From Kushneria pakistanensis (GTDB lineage: Bacteria; Pseudomonadota; Gammaproteobacteria; Pseudomonadales; Halomonadaceae), in NCBI RefSeq assembly GCF_014652795.1, contig NZ_BMZM01000001.1:1-64000 (forward strand): 64,000 nucleotides of DNA. Reading direction: 5' to 3'. The notes under the pieces are model-generated. The model made no database searches, was not told where the DNA came from, and was given only the letters and a program-made list of their open reading frames with translations. This document shows, piece after piece, positions 1 through 6,807 of this stretch (position 1 is its first letter; the number at the start of each line of letters is the position of its first letter). The position numbers and the translations under genes were made by a program.

Positions 1-42
1 CATTGAGCTGACGCGTACTAATTGCCCGTGAGGCTTGACCAT
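1..42 (+). rRNA. 23S rRNA, 3' end (partial)
   Basis: The first bases match the conserved 3' terminus of 23S rRNA (GAGCTGACGCGTACTAAT, then CCGTGAGGCTTGACC). The rest of the gene lies left of the window. The exact mature end near position 42 is estimated by comparison with the E. coli 23S end. A 5S gene follows about 105 bases downstream, the usual bacterial rrn order. Confidence 0.93.
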
Positions 43-148
43 ATAACACCCAAGTGGTTCGCGTCACACGACGCCGGATACGAGAGACGTATCGATCAGC
101 ATGATCCCGTTTTTGACCCGCTGCCCACGGGCAGCCGGTCTGCAGAAT

Positions 149-267
149 TGCCTGACGACCATAGCGTACCGGTCCCACCCGATCCCATCCCGAACTCGGC
201 AGTGAAACGGTTCCGCGCCGATGGTAGTGTGGGGTCTCCCCATGCGAGAGTAGGTCATCGTCAGGCA
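149..267 (+). rRNA. rrf: 5S rRNA
   Basis: The 119-base segment begins TGCCTGACGACC and ends GGTCATCGTCAGGCA, so the two ends pair as 5S helix I. The internal block with GTCCCACC, CCGAACTC and AGTGAAACG is the universally conserved 5S loop region. It follows the 23S end with no tRNA between them. Ends are accurate to a base or two. Confidence 0.97.
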
Positions 268-276
268 CCCCTTCCG

Positions 277-310
277 AACCCCGGTCCCAAAAGGACCGGG
301 GTTCCTTTAT
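277..310 (+). terminator. rrn operon terminator
   Basis: A perfect 11-bp stem (277-287 with 293-303), loop CAAAA, is followed by a T-rich tract (TTCCTTTAT) just after 5S. This is the intrinsic terminator of the rRNA operon. Confidence 0.85.
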
Positions 311-344
311 GTGCGCCATCGACAGCGGCGGCGCAGCCCGGCCC

Positions 345-374
345 GCCCGGCGGTCACTGACGTGACCGCCGGGC
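345..374 (-). terminator. strong hairpin behind a gene remnant
   Basis: A perfect 13-bp inverted repeat (345-357 with 362-374), loop TGAC. It lies directly downstream, in the minus direction, of the truncated reading frame at 382-450, as a terminator would. There is no clear T-run, so the orientation is inferred from that frame. Confidence 0.45.
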
Positions 375-381
375 AGGGGCC

Positions 382-450
382 TCAGGCCCGACGCTCATCC
401 CCCATTGCCTGCAGGGCGTCAACCAGCGCCATCATCTCCCGATCGATACC
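382..450 (-). pseudogene. orphan C-terminal gene fragment
   Basis: On the minus strand, 450 to 382 reads as a GC-rich coding-like frame of about 22 codons, ending in residues MALVDALQAMGDERRA and TGA, then a strong hairpin. Upstream, the composition switches to AT-rich and the frame closes with TAA about two codons earlier. It looks like the 3' end of a lost gene together with its terminator. The parent family is not recognised. A chance frame of this length cannot be excluded. Confidence 0.3.
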
Positions 451-601
451 AATCAATTATATTGTGTGGGGAAATCAATCCCTTCCTGAGCAAAGAGATT
501 TGGTATTACGTCTGTTTTTGCACCACAATGGATGGGTAAGCGCTCAAGGTTTTGGGCATATCGTTGATGTACTGAATACAGTAGGCAAGGGAGAGCTGAC
601 G
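451..601. other. AT-rich non-coding leader
   Basis: This 150-base stretch between the gene remnant and the small lipoprotein is more AT-rich than its surroundings. It should hold the lipoprotein promoter, but no -35/-10 pair is convincing. A clear ribosome-binding site (AAGGGAGAG) lies at about 588-595. Nothing else is seen. Confidence 0.4.
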
Positions 602-853
602 ATGAAAAAGACACTGGGTATTTTGCTGGCCGCAATGATGACGTTTGCTGTAGCCGGTTGTGACAATGATGATGGTCCTGCAGAAGAGACCGGTGCACAG
701 ATTGACAATGCAGCCGACAATGCTGGAGACACTACACGCGATACGGCTGATTCCGTAGGCGATGCTACCAGCGATGCAGCGCATTCTACTGGCGAAGCCA
801 TGGAAGACGCAGGTGACTCCATCAGCGACAGCGCTGACGAGCACAGCAACTGA
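602..853 (+). CDS. small acidic lipoprotein, unknown function
   Basis: An 83-residue protein with a lipoprotein signal: MKK, a hydrophobic core, and lipobox VAGC with the lipidated Cys at residue 20. The mature part is very rich in Asp, Ala, Ser and Thr with repeated AxDxAxD-like units, so it is probably an extended or helical acidic periplasmic tail. The start at 602 is preceded by AAGGGAGAG at good spacing; the longer upstream frame lacks this and a signal. It is a single-gene unit followed by a terminator. Such acidic low-complexity lipoproteins occur in halophilic bacteria, but I do not recognise a family. Confidence 0.8.
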   Translation: MKKTLGILLAAMMTFAVAGCDNDDGPAEETGAQIDNAADNAGDTTRDTADSVGDATSDAAHSTGEAMEDAGDSISDSADEHSN

Positions 854-883
854 TCTATCCCGATAAAGTAGGGTAGGGAAGTG

Positions 884-918
884 AAAAAGCCTCCTGACTA
901 TTGTCAGGAGGCTTTTTT
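884..918 (+). terminator. bidirectional terminator
   Basis: A 10-bp stem (889-898 with 903-912), loop TATT, has an A-run before it and TTTTTT after it. It sits between the convergent lipoprotein genes at 602-853 and 943-1155 and can serve both. Confidence 0.88.
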
Positions 919-942
919 GCTATGGCACTACCGTCCTAGCCG

Positions 943-1155
943 TTACTGGGCGCTGGCTGCGCCTACAGCTGCACCGGCAGCGCCGCCGATCAGGGCGCCT
1001 TTACCTGCGCTACCACCCGTAATGGCGCCAGCAGCTGCGCCCGTGGCACCGCCGATACCGGCACCCTGAGCTGCGCTACGCCCTGTAGGACTGCTGCAGG
1101 CGGTCAGAAACGCCAGGGCAGCTATGGCCGCCATTGTCATGATGCCCTTGTGCAT
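943..1155 (-). CDS. glycine-zipper lipoprotein
   Basis: A 70-residue protein with signal peptide and lipobox (LTAC, Cys20). It then consists of Gly/Ala repeats of the form GxxxGxxxG (GIGGATGAAAG, GALIGGAAG), which define glycine-zipper outer-membrane lipoproteins such as OsmB/YMGG-type proteins. These typically associate with or insert into the outer membrane and are often osmotically or stress induced. The strong ribosome-binding site GAGAGGAGA precedes the ATG at 1155. Monocistronic, convergent with the previous lipoprotein. The specific function is unknown. Confidence 0.82.
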   Translation of the reverse strand: MHKGIMTMAAIAALAFLTACSSPTGRSAAQGAGIGGATGAAAGAITGGSAGKGALIGGAAGAAVGAASAQ

Positions 1156-1261
1156 GTGTGTCTCCTCTCAAGCCTTGAGTGAAAGATAGCGTAGTCGCCT
1201 TATTATCGGCCATTCCTGTTGATACTGGACCTTTAGTAAGGGCCGTTTTAAGGATGGACAT

Positions 1262-1286
1262 AAAAAAGCCCTGCAAAGAGCAGGGC
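1262..1286 (-). terminator. nrdAB terminator
   Basis: On the minus strand a 7-bp stem (1268-1274 with 1280-1286), loop of five, is followed by six T residues (1262-1267). It lies 60 bases beyond the nrdB stop. Confidence 0.82.
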
Positions 1287-1347
1287 CGTTCAGCTTGCAT
1301 ATCGTTTTCGGCCCCTTTTGCAAGTCAGGGCCTGAATGGCTTTTGAC

Positions 1348-2457
1348 TCAATCCCAGGTCAGCGCGCCGCCTGTCTGATACTCGGTGACACGTGTTTCGA
1401 AGAAATTCTTCTCCTTGGGCAGGTCGATCAGTTCCGACATCCAGGGGAAGGGGTTTTCCACATCATCAAACAGCAGACCCAGGCCAATCTGTTCACTACG
1501 ACGATTGGCAATGAAGCGCATGTACTGCTCGGTTAGCTCGGCATTGAGACCCAGAATCCCGCGGGGCATGGTCTCACGGCCATAGGCGACTTCAAGCTCG
1601 TAGGCTTCCATCAGCATGCCGCGAACTTCCTGCTGGAATGCCTCGTCCCAGAGATGAGGATTTTCGATCTTGATCTGATTGATGCAGTCGATACCGAAAT
1701 TCAGATGGATTGATTCGTCACGCAGGATGTACTGATACTGCTCGGCAATACCGACCATCTTGTTGCGACGACCCAGCGACAGGATCTGGGCAAAACCGGT
1801 ATAGAACCACATGCCTTCAAAGACGACGTAGAAGGCGACCAGCGCACGCAGGAATGCCTTGTCACGCTCAATGGTGCCGGTAGTGAAGCTCGGGTCTTCA
1901 AGCGCCTGTGTGTACTTGAGCGCCCAGGCGTCCTTGTCCGTGATTGAGGGGATTTCACGGTACATGTTGAAAAGCTCACCCTCATCCAGCCCCAGTGACG
2001 TACAGATATACTGGAAGGTATGAGTATGAATGGCTTCTTCAAAGGCCTGACGCAACAGATACTGACGGCATTCCGGATTGGTGATGTTGCGATAGACCGC
2101 TAAAACGATGTTGTTGGCGACCAGCGACTCGGCGGTGGCAAAGAAGCCGAGGTTGCGCTTGAGCATCAGAACTTCGTCTTCGGTCAATCCTTCGGGGCTA
2201 TTGACCGGAGCGCGCCATGTGGCGATATCACCCTGCATGGAGACTTCGGTCGGCATCCAGTGGTTGTTGCAGCCTGCCAGATACTTTTCCCACGCCCAGC
2301 TGTACTTCAGCGGCAGCAGCTGGTTGACATCGGATTGTGCATTAATCATCGCCTTCTGGCTGGCATCAATACGCTGAGCACCTACCTGAATCTCGCCCAG
2401 ACCGGTGTTATCGACCTGATCTTCCTCATTGCCGGAAAACAGTGTTGTGTCTTGCAT
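1348..2457 (-). CDS. nrdB: ribonucleotide reductase R2 subunit, class Ic-like
   Basis: A 369-residue radical-generating subunit of class I ribonucleotide reductase, which activates NrdA for dNTP synthesis in the cytoplasm. Metal ligands are visible: Glu110 (TAESLVANN), Glu141 and His144 (AFEEAIH), a Glu in FEGMWFY, and Glu/His in [10 protein letters not shown]. Compared with E. coli R2, the first ligand is Glu instead of Asp84, and the radical Tyr122 position is Phe148 (HTHTFQY). Both changes match the Chlamydia Mn/Fe class Ic R2 (Glu89, Phe127). The C-terminal Tyr needed for radical transfer is kept (TEYQTGG). The start was chosen at ATG 2457, which follows GGGAGAG; a longer frame to 2532 has no support. 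It lies 93 bases after nrdA in one operon. Confidence 0.95.
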   Translation of the reverse strand: MQDTTLFSGNEEDQVDNTGLGEIQVGAQRIDASQKAMINAQSDVNQLLPLKYSWAWEKYLAGCNNHWMPTEVSMQGDIATWRAPVNSPEGLTEDEVLMLKRNLGFFATAESLVANNIVLAVYRNITNPECRQYLLRQAFEEAIHTHTFQYICTSLGLDEGELFNMYREIPSITDKDAWALKYTQALEDPSFTTGTIERDKAFLRALVAFYVVFEGMWFYTGFAQILSLGRRNKMVGIAEQYQYILRDESIHLNFGIDCINQIKIENPHLWDEAFQQEVRGMLMEAYELEVAYGRETMPRGILGLNAELTEQYMRFIANRRSEQIGLGLLFDDVENPFPWMSELIDLPKEKNFFETRVTEYQTGGALTWD

Positions 2458-2550
2458 GTGTCTCTCCCTTGCCGTCCCTGTGCCTTCAAACGGCGAGGAT
2501 GGCCTTGAAAATGGAACACCGGCGCCCGTCACGAGCGCCGGAAAAACGTT

Positions 2551-5451
2551 TTACTGGCAGGCTTCGCAGTCCGGATCGTCCAGTGAGCAGGCCAGCGGCG
2601 GTGCCGAACCCAGCGGCTGCTCAGGCGTCTGTGAGGCCTGCGGTGCCGGTGCCGCGCTCGGCTGTGGCGCCGGTGCGTTGGGCTTGACCCCGGTCAGCTT
2701 GCCATCGGTGCCCTTGAGTGTTGATTTCTCAAGGCGCGTGGATGCCTGGGCACGGAGGTAGTAGGTGGTCTTCAGACCCAGCTGCCATGCCATGCGATAG
2801 GTGGTATCCAGCTTGCGACCGGAAACACCGCTGATATAAAGGTTCAGCGACTGCGCCTGATCGATCCACTTCTGACGACGTGAAGCAGCTTCGACGATCC
2901 AGCGCGGTTCAATTTCAAATGCCGTGGCATAGCGCTGCTTGAGATCTTCCGGAATACGGTCGATTGGTTGCAGTGAGCCGTCGTAGTACTTGAGGTCATT
3001 GATCATCACCTCGTCCCAGAGCCCACGCTCCTTGAGCGCATGCACCATGTGCGAGTTGACCACGGTGAACTCGCCCGACAGGTTCGACTTCACATACAGG
3101 TTCTGGTACGTCGGCTCGATCGACTGCGTGACGCCACAGATATTGGAAATGGTGGCTGTCGGTGCAATCGCCATGACGTTGGAGTTACGCATGCCCTGGC
3201 TGCGGACCTTGTTGCGAATGCGGTCCCAGTCCTGCGTGGTGGAAGTATCCATCTGCAGGTACTGTTCGCCACGCTCACGCTGCAGGTCACGAATGGAGTC
3301 GATGGGCAGTACACCCTGGCTCCAGAGTGAACCCTCATAGGATTCATAGTGGCCGCGCTCCGCCGCCAGATCGCTGGAGGCTTCAATGGCGTGATAGCTG
3401 ATCAGCTCCATGGAGTGATCGGCAAAGGTCACGGCCGCATCGGAAGCGTAGGCAATGCCATGCTTGTAAAGCGCGTCCTGAAAGCCCATCAGGCCCAGAC
3501 CGACCGGACGATGACGGAAGTTCGAGCGTTTGGCCTGCGGTACGGCGTAGTAGTTGATGTCGATGACGTTATCGAGCATGCGTACGGCAGTCCTGACCGA
3601 ACGCTTGAGCTTTTCATTGTCCAACTGGCCGTTGATCACGTGAGCAGCCAGGTTGATCGAGCCCAGATTGCACACGGCAATTTCGTCAACGCTGGTATTG
3701 AGTGTGATCTCGGTGCACAGGTTGGAGGAGTGCACGACACCGGCATGACGCTGTGGGCTGCGCAGGTTGCAAGGATCCTTGAAGGTGATCCAGGGGTGGC
3801 CTGTTTCAAACAGCATCGACAGCATCTTGCGCCACAGATCCTTGGCCTGTACACGCTTGAACAGCGTGATTTCACCGGTCTGCGTCATGGCTTCGTATTC
3901 TTCATAACGCTTCTCGAATGCCGCGCCATAAAGATCGTGCAGGTCAGGGCAGGTGGCCGGCGAGAAGAGTGTCCACTCCTTTTCTTCGCTGACACGCTTC
4001 ATGAACAGATCCGGTACCCAGTTGGCCGTGTTCATGTCATGCGTACGGCGGCGGTCGTCACCGGTGTTCTTGCGAAGCTCGAGGAACTCCTCGACATCCA
4101 TGTGCCAGGTTTCCAGGTACGAGCAGACAGCACCCTTGCGCTTGCCGCCCTGGTTGACCGCCACAGCCGTGTCGTTAACGACTTTCAAAAAGGGCACAAC
4201 ACCCTGCGACTTGCCGTTGGTCCCCTTGATATAGGAGCCCAGCGCGCGTACCGGTGTCCAGTCATTGCCCAGACCGCCGGCCCACTTGGAGAGCATGGCG
4301 TTGTCGCGGATGGCGCCATAGATGCCTTCCAGGTTATCCGGCACGGTGGTCAGATAGCAGGAGGACAGCTGGCTGCGGATGGTACCGGCATTGAACAGTG
4401 TCGGCGTCGATGTCATGTAATCGAAGCTCGACAGTAGTTCGTAGAATTCGATGGCGCGTGCCTCACGATCCTGCTCATTGAGCGACAGACCCATGGCCAC
4501 GCGCATGAACATGACCTGCGGCAGTTCGTAGCGAACACCGTTGCGGTGCAGGAAGTAACGGTCGTAGAGCGTCTGCAGGCCCAGATAAGTGAACTGGTTG
4601 TCACGCTCATGGTTTAGGGCATCGCCCAGACGCTCTAGGTCAAAGTCGGCCAGGGTTGGATCAAGCTGTTCGAACTCGATGCCGCGGGCAATGTAGTTCT
4701 TGAACGCTGGCTTGTAGAGCGATGCCATGTCGCTGAAGGTCGCTTCCTCGGTCACCTCAAGGAAGGACAGGGCTTCACGACGCAGGTTGTCCTGCAAAAG
4801 GCGTGCAGTGACGAAGGTGTAGTTGGGTTCCTTCTCGACCAGCATGCGCGCGGTCATCATCAGTGCCGTAGCGACACCTTCAGGCGTTACCCCGTCATAG
4901 AGATTGCGCAGTGATTCATCAACGATGCGACGGGCCTCAACGTTTTCAAGGCCGGCACACGCCTCATTAACCAGTGTCTCGATGCGTGCCAGATCAAGCG
5001 GGCGTCGGCTGCCGTCGGGCTGGGTCACATTAATGGTGGGGTGGGGCTTTTCAATACCCTGGTGCTGAGCGGCGCGGGCACGTGCATGTTCTTCGCGGTA
5101 CAGCACATAGGCGCGTGCCACCTTGTGCTCGCCCGAGCGCATCAGGGCCAGCTCTACCTGATCCTGAATATCTTCGATATGCAGGGTGCCACCTTCGGGC
5201 ATGCGGCGGGTAAAGGTGTCCATGATGGACTGTGTCAGCTGTTCTACCTGCTCGCGAATGCGAGAAGAGCCAGCAGCATTGTCACCTTCCACGGCAAGAA
5301 AGGCCTTGCTCATGGCTACGGAGACCTTGCTTGCATCAAAGGTGGCGGTATCACCGGTACGCTTGATGACGCGCAGCTGCTGATCGGTCGAGCGTGTATG
5401 AGCATCATCAAATGCTGATGAAGTATCACGCTCGGTATGCGAGGTTTCCAT
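2551..5451 (-). CDS. nrdA: ribonucleotide reductase R1 subunit, two ATP cones
   Basis: The 966-residue catalytic subunit reducing NDPs to dNDPs. Residues about 27-120 and 138-222 look like two successive ATP-cone modules, as in the long Pseudomonas-type NrdA. The core carries the active-site cysteines (SQLSSCYLTT; SSNLCTEI, with the conserved Asn, Cys and Glu) and the stacked tyrosines of the radical pathway (KTTYYLR). The tail is a Pro/Ala-rich flexible linker ending in Cys955, Cys962 and Cys965 (DPDCEACQ), the redox-active tail re-reducing the active site. The start ATG 5451 is preceded by AGGAAGG; the upstream extension in frame is not family-like. First gene of nrdAB, behind a promoter overlapped by NrdR boxes. 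Confidence 0.97.
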   Translation of the reverse strand: METSHTERDTSSAFDDAHTRSTDQQLRVIKRTGDTATFDASKVSVAMSKAFLAVEGDNAAGSSRIREQVEQLTQSIMDTFTRRMPEGGTLHIEDIQDQVELALMRSGEHKVARAYVLYREEHARARAAQHQGIEKPHPTINVTQPDGSRRPLDLARIETLVNEACAGLENVEARRIVDESLRNLYDGVTPEGVATALMMTARMLVEKEPNYTFVTARLLQDNLRREALSFLEVTEEATFSDMASLYKPAFKNYIARGIEFEQLDPTLADFDLERLGDALNHERDNQFTYLGLQTLYDRYFLHRNGVRYELPQVMFMRVAMGLSLNEQDREARAIEFYELLSSFDYMTSTPTLFNAGTIRSQLSSCYLTTVPDNLEGIYGAIRDNAMLSKWAGGLGNDWTPVRALGSYIKGTNGKSQGVVPFLKVVNDTAVAVNQGGKRKGAVCSYLETWHMDVEEFLELRKNTGDDRRRTHDMNTANWVPDLFMKRVSEEKEWTLFSPATCPDLHDLYGAAFEKRYEEYEAMTQTGEITLFKRVQAKDLWRKMLSMLFETGHPWITFKDPCNLRSPQRHAGVVHSSNLCTEITLNTSVDEIAVCNLGSINLAAHVINGQLDNEKLKRSVRTAVRMLDNVIDINYYAVPQAKRSNFRHRPVGLGLMGFQDALYKHGIAYASDAAVTFADHSMELISYHAIEASSDLAAERGHYESYEGSLWSQGVLPIDSIRDLQRERGEQYLQMDTSTTQDWDRIRNKVRSQGMRNSNVMAIAPTATISNICGVTQSIEPTYQNLYVKSNLSGEFTVVNSHMVHALKERGLWDEVMINDLKYYDGSLQPIDRIPEDLKQRYATAFEIEPRWIVEAASRRQKWIDQAQSLNLYISGVSGRKLDTTYRMAWQLGLKTTYYLRAQASTRLEKSTLKGTDGKLTGVKPNAPAPQPSAAPAPQASQTPEQPLGSAPPLACSLDDPDCEACQ

Positions 5452-5581
5452 AACGTTACCTTCCTGCCGTAAGGTCAAAACCATGCCGTGCCTGTCATTT
5501 ACGAAAGTAAAAGCAGGCAGCAACAGGGCCAAAAAATTGGATCGAAGGGTATTGACAGTCACCAGGCGCTTTTGCTTCAAA

Positions 5582-5597
5582 ACACTACATGGTGTGC
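5582..5597. promoter_or_regulatory. NrdR box 2 (nrdA operator)
   Basis: ACACTACATGGTGTGC matches the NrdR consensus ACACWATATATWGTGT at 12 of 16 positions. It begins exactly 31 bp (three helical turns) from the box at 5613, the spacing typical of paired NrdR sites, and lies just downstream of the expected nrdA start point. Confidence 0.75.
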
Positions 5598-5612
5598 CTT
5601 CTCAAAAAGTAG

Positions 5613-5628
5613 GCACAATATAGTGTGT
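5613..5628. promoter_or_regulatory. NrdR box 1 (nrdA operator)
   Basis: GCACAATATAGTGTGT matches the NrdR consensus at 14 of 16 positions and contains the predicted -10 element of the nrdA promoter. Binding would block RNA polymerase, consistent with NrdR repression of ribonucleotide reductase genes when dATP is plentiful. Confidence 0.85.
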
Positions 5629-5645
5629 CTGGGAAAACGTCTCAA
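5617..5645 (-). promoter_or_regulatory. nrdAB sigma-70 promoter
   Basis: On the minus strand TTGAGA (5640-5645) and TATATT (5617-5622) are separated by 17 bp; each differs from consensus at one base. Transcription would start near 5610, giving a leader of about 160 bases before nrdA. Confidence 0.72.
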
Positions 5646-6020
5646 CACGAAAAGGTTGCCTATTCTGTGGACAAGTTGTGTTTATTTCTCTGAAGGCCCT
5701 GTAATGACTGGGGTATTTGTAGTTACATGAAAAAATCTGCGAAGCCCGTGGTATTTTGTCGCGAATATTTCAGTTCGAGGGAGGGTAGGCCAAATCAGAT
5801 TCATGCCGATCAGATCCTGACGATGAGAATCGTATGCAAATACGTTCTGCTATATGGGCACGTTCGTGTAACAGTGGCACAATGGCCCCAAAGTTGAACG
5901 ACCGTTACATTTGAAGGTCACATTCTTATTGCTGTCTGCCTGCCGCATGCCCGGGCGCTGCTCGCGCAGTCACCGGCAACGGCACGAAAGCTTCTTTATC
6001 AATGATCGGACGGACAAGCC
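5646..6020. other. divergent nrdA/rstA intergenic region
   Basis: No gene is visible here. It holds a DnaA-box-like TTGTCCACA (minus strand, 5666-5674; 8 of 9 to TTATCCACA), a palindrome CGTAT-gcaa-ATACG at 5831-5844 flanked by AGAA/TTCT, and TGTAAC/GTTACA half-sites at 5867-5872 and 5904-5909. The rstA promoter must be here but is not obvious. Confidence 0.5.
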
Positions 6021-6734
6021 TTGGATAACATTACAACCGCCAACGAACACATTCTTATCATCGAAGATGATGAACGACTGGCCGCGTTGACGCGTGAGTA
6101 TCTTGAAGGCAACGGTTTCAGGGTCAGTGTTGAACATGATGGTGCCAACGGCGTTGAGCGTATCCTGTCCCTGCGCCCGGATCTGGTCATTCTTGACCTG
6201 ATGCTGCCGGGAGAAGACGGCCTGTCAATCTGTCGCCGCGTACGCCACCAGTATCCCGGGCCCATTTTGATGCTGACAGCCCGTACTGATGACATGGATC
6301 AGGTACTGGGGCTTGAAATGGGTGCTGATGATTACGTGCCCAAGCCGGTACCACCGCGCGTACTGCTGGCGCGCATGCGTGCACTGCTGCGCCGCGCTGA
6401 CGGTTCGGAAAACACCGAACAGGAAGAAACCCGCCTTGAATTCCGCGATCTGGTGGTGGATTCATCGACCAGGGAAGCATGGCTCAACGGTGAGCGTATT
6501 GATCTGACCAGTGCCGAGTTCGATCTGCTCTGGCTGCTGGCCTCACATGCCGGTCGAGTACTGACGCGTGAAGAGATATTCTCGGCGCTGCGCGGTATTC
6601 GTTACGATGGTCAGGACCGCTCGATCGATGTGCGTGTTTCACGCATCCGACCCAAGATCGGCGATGATCCGCATCAGCCGCAGCGTATCAAGACCGTACG
6701 CAGCAAGGGATATCTGTTCGTTCGAGAGGTCTGA
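6021..6734 (+). CDS. rstA: OmpR-family response regulator, RstA-like
   Basis: A 237-residue two-component regulator. The receiver domain (about 11-125) has acidic pocket Glu15-Asp16-Asp17, phospho-acceptor Asp59 (LVILDLML) and conserved Lys108 (YVPKP). The winged-helix DNA-binding domain (about 140-237) ends with RIKTVRSKGYLF. Segments such as LPGEDGLSICRRVR, VLGLEMGADDY and LRGIRYDGQDRSIDVRVSRIR closely follow E. coli RstA, which responds through RstB and acts with acid and PhoP regulation. The start is TTG at 6021, the only in-frame start before the receiver fold; its ribosome-binding site is weak. The partner kinase follows 73 bases downstream. Confidence 0.87.
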   Translation: MDNITTANEHILIIEDDERLAALTREYLEGNGFRVSVEHDGANGVERILSLRPDLVILDLMLPGEDGLSICRRVRHQYPGPILMLTARTDDMDQVLGLEMGADDYVPKPVPPRVLLARMRALLRRADGSENTEQEETRLEFRDLVVDSSTREAWLNGERIDLTSAEFDLLWLLASHAGRVLTREEIFSALRGIRYDGQDRSIDVRVSRIRPKIGDDPHQPQRIKTVRSKGYLFVREV

Positions 6735-6807
6735 TTCAGCGGTAACTGACCTCGTTGCATGAAGGCGGCCTCGTCTATCGTGAAGAAACATGTATAAAGG
6801 ATAGACG

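Noticed and set aside
2200-2230. Apparent loss of the first R2 metal ligand (Ala in GDIATW)
   Set aside because: Counting 31 residues back from Glu141 places the ligand at Glu110 in TAESL; the Ala is in a neighbouring loop and not the ligand position.
3349-4437. Plus-strand open frame of 362 codons opposite nrdA
   Set aside because: Shadow of NrdA; no ribosome-binding site or domain.
5867-5909. TGTAAC ... GTTACA half-sites as an RstA box
   Set aside because: Spacing and flanks do not fit TACATNTNGTTACA; probably chance in an AT-richer region.
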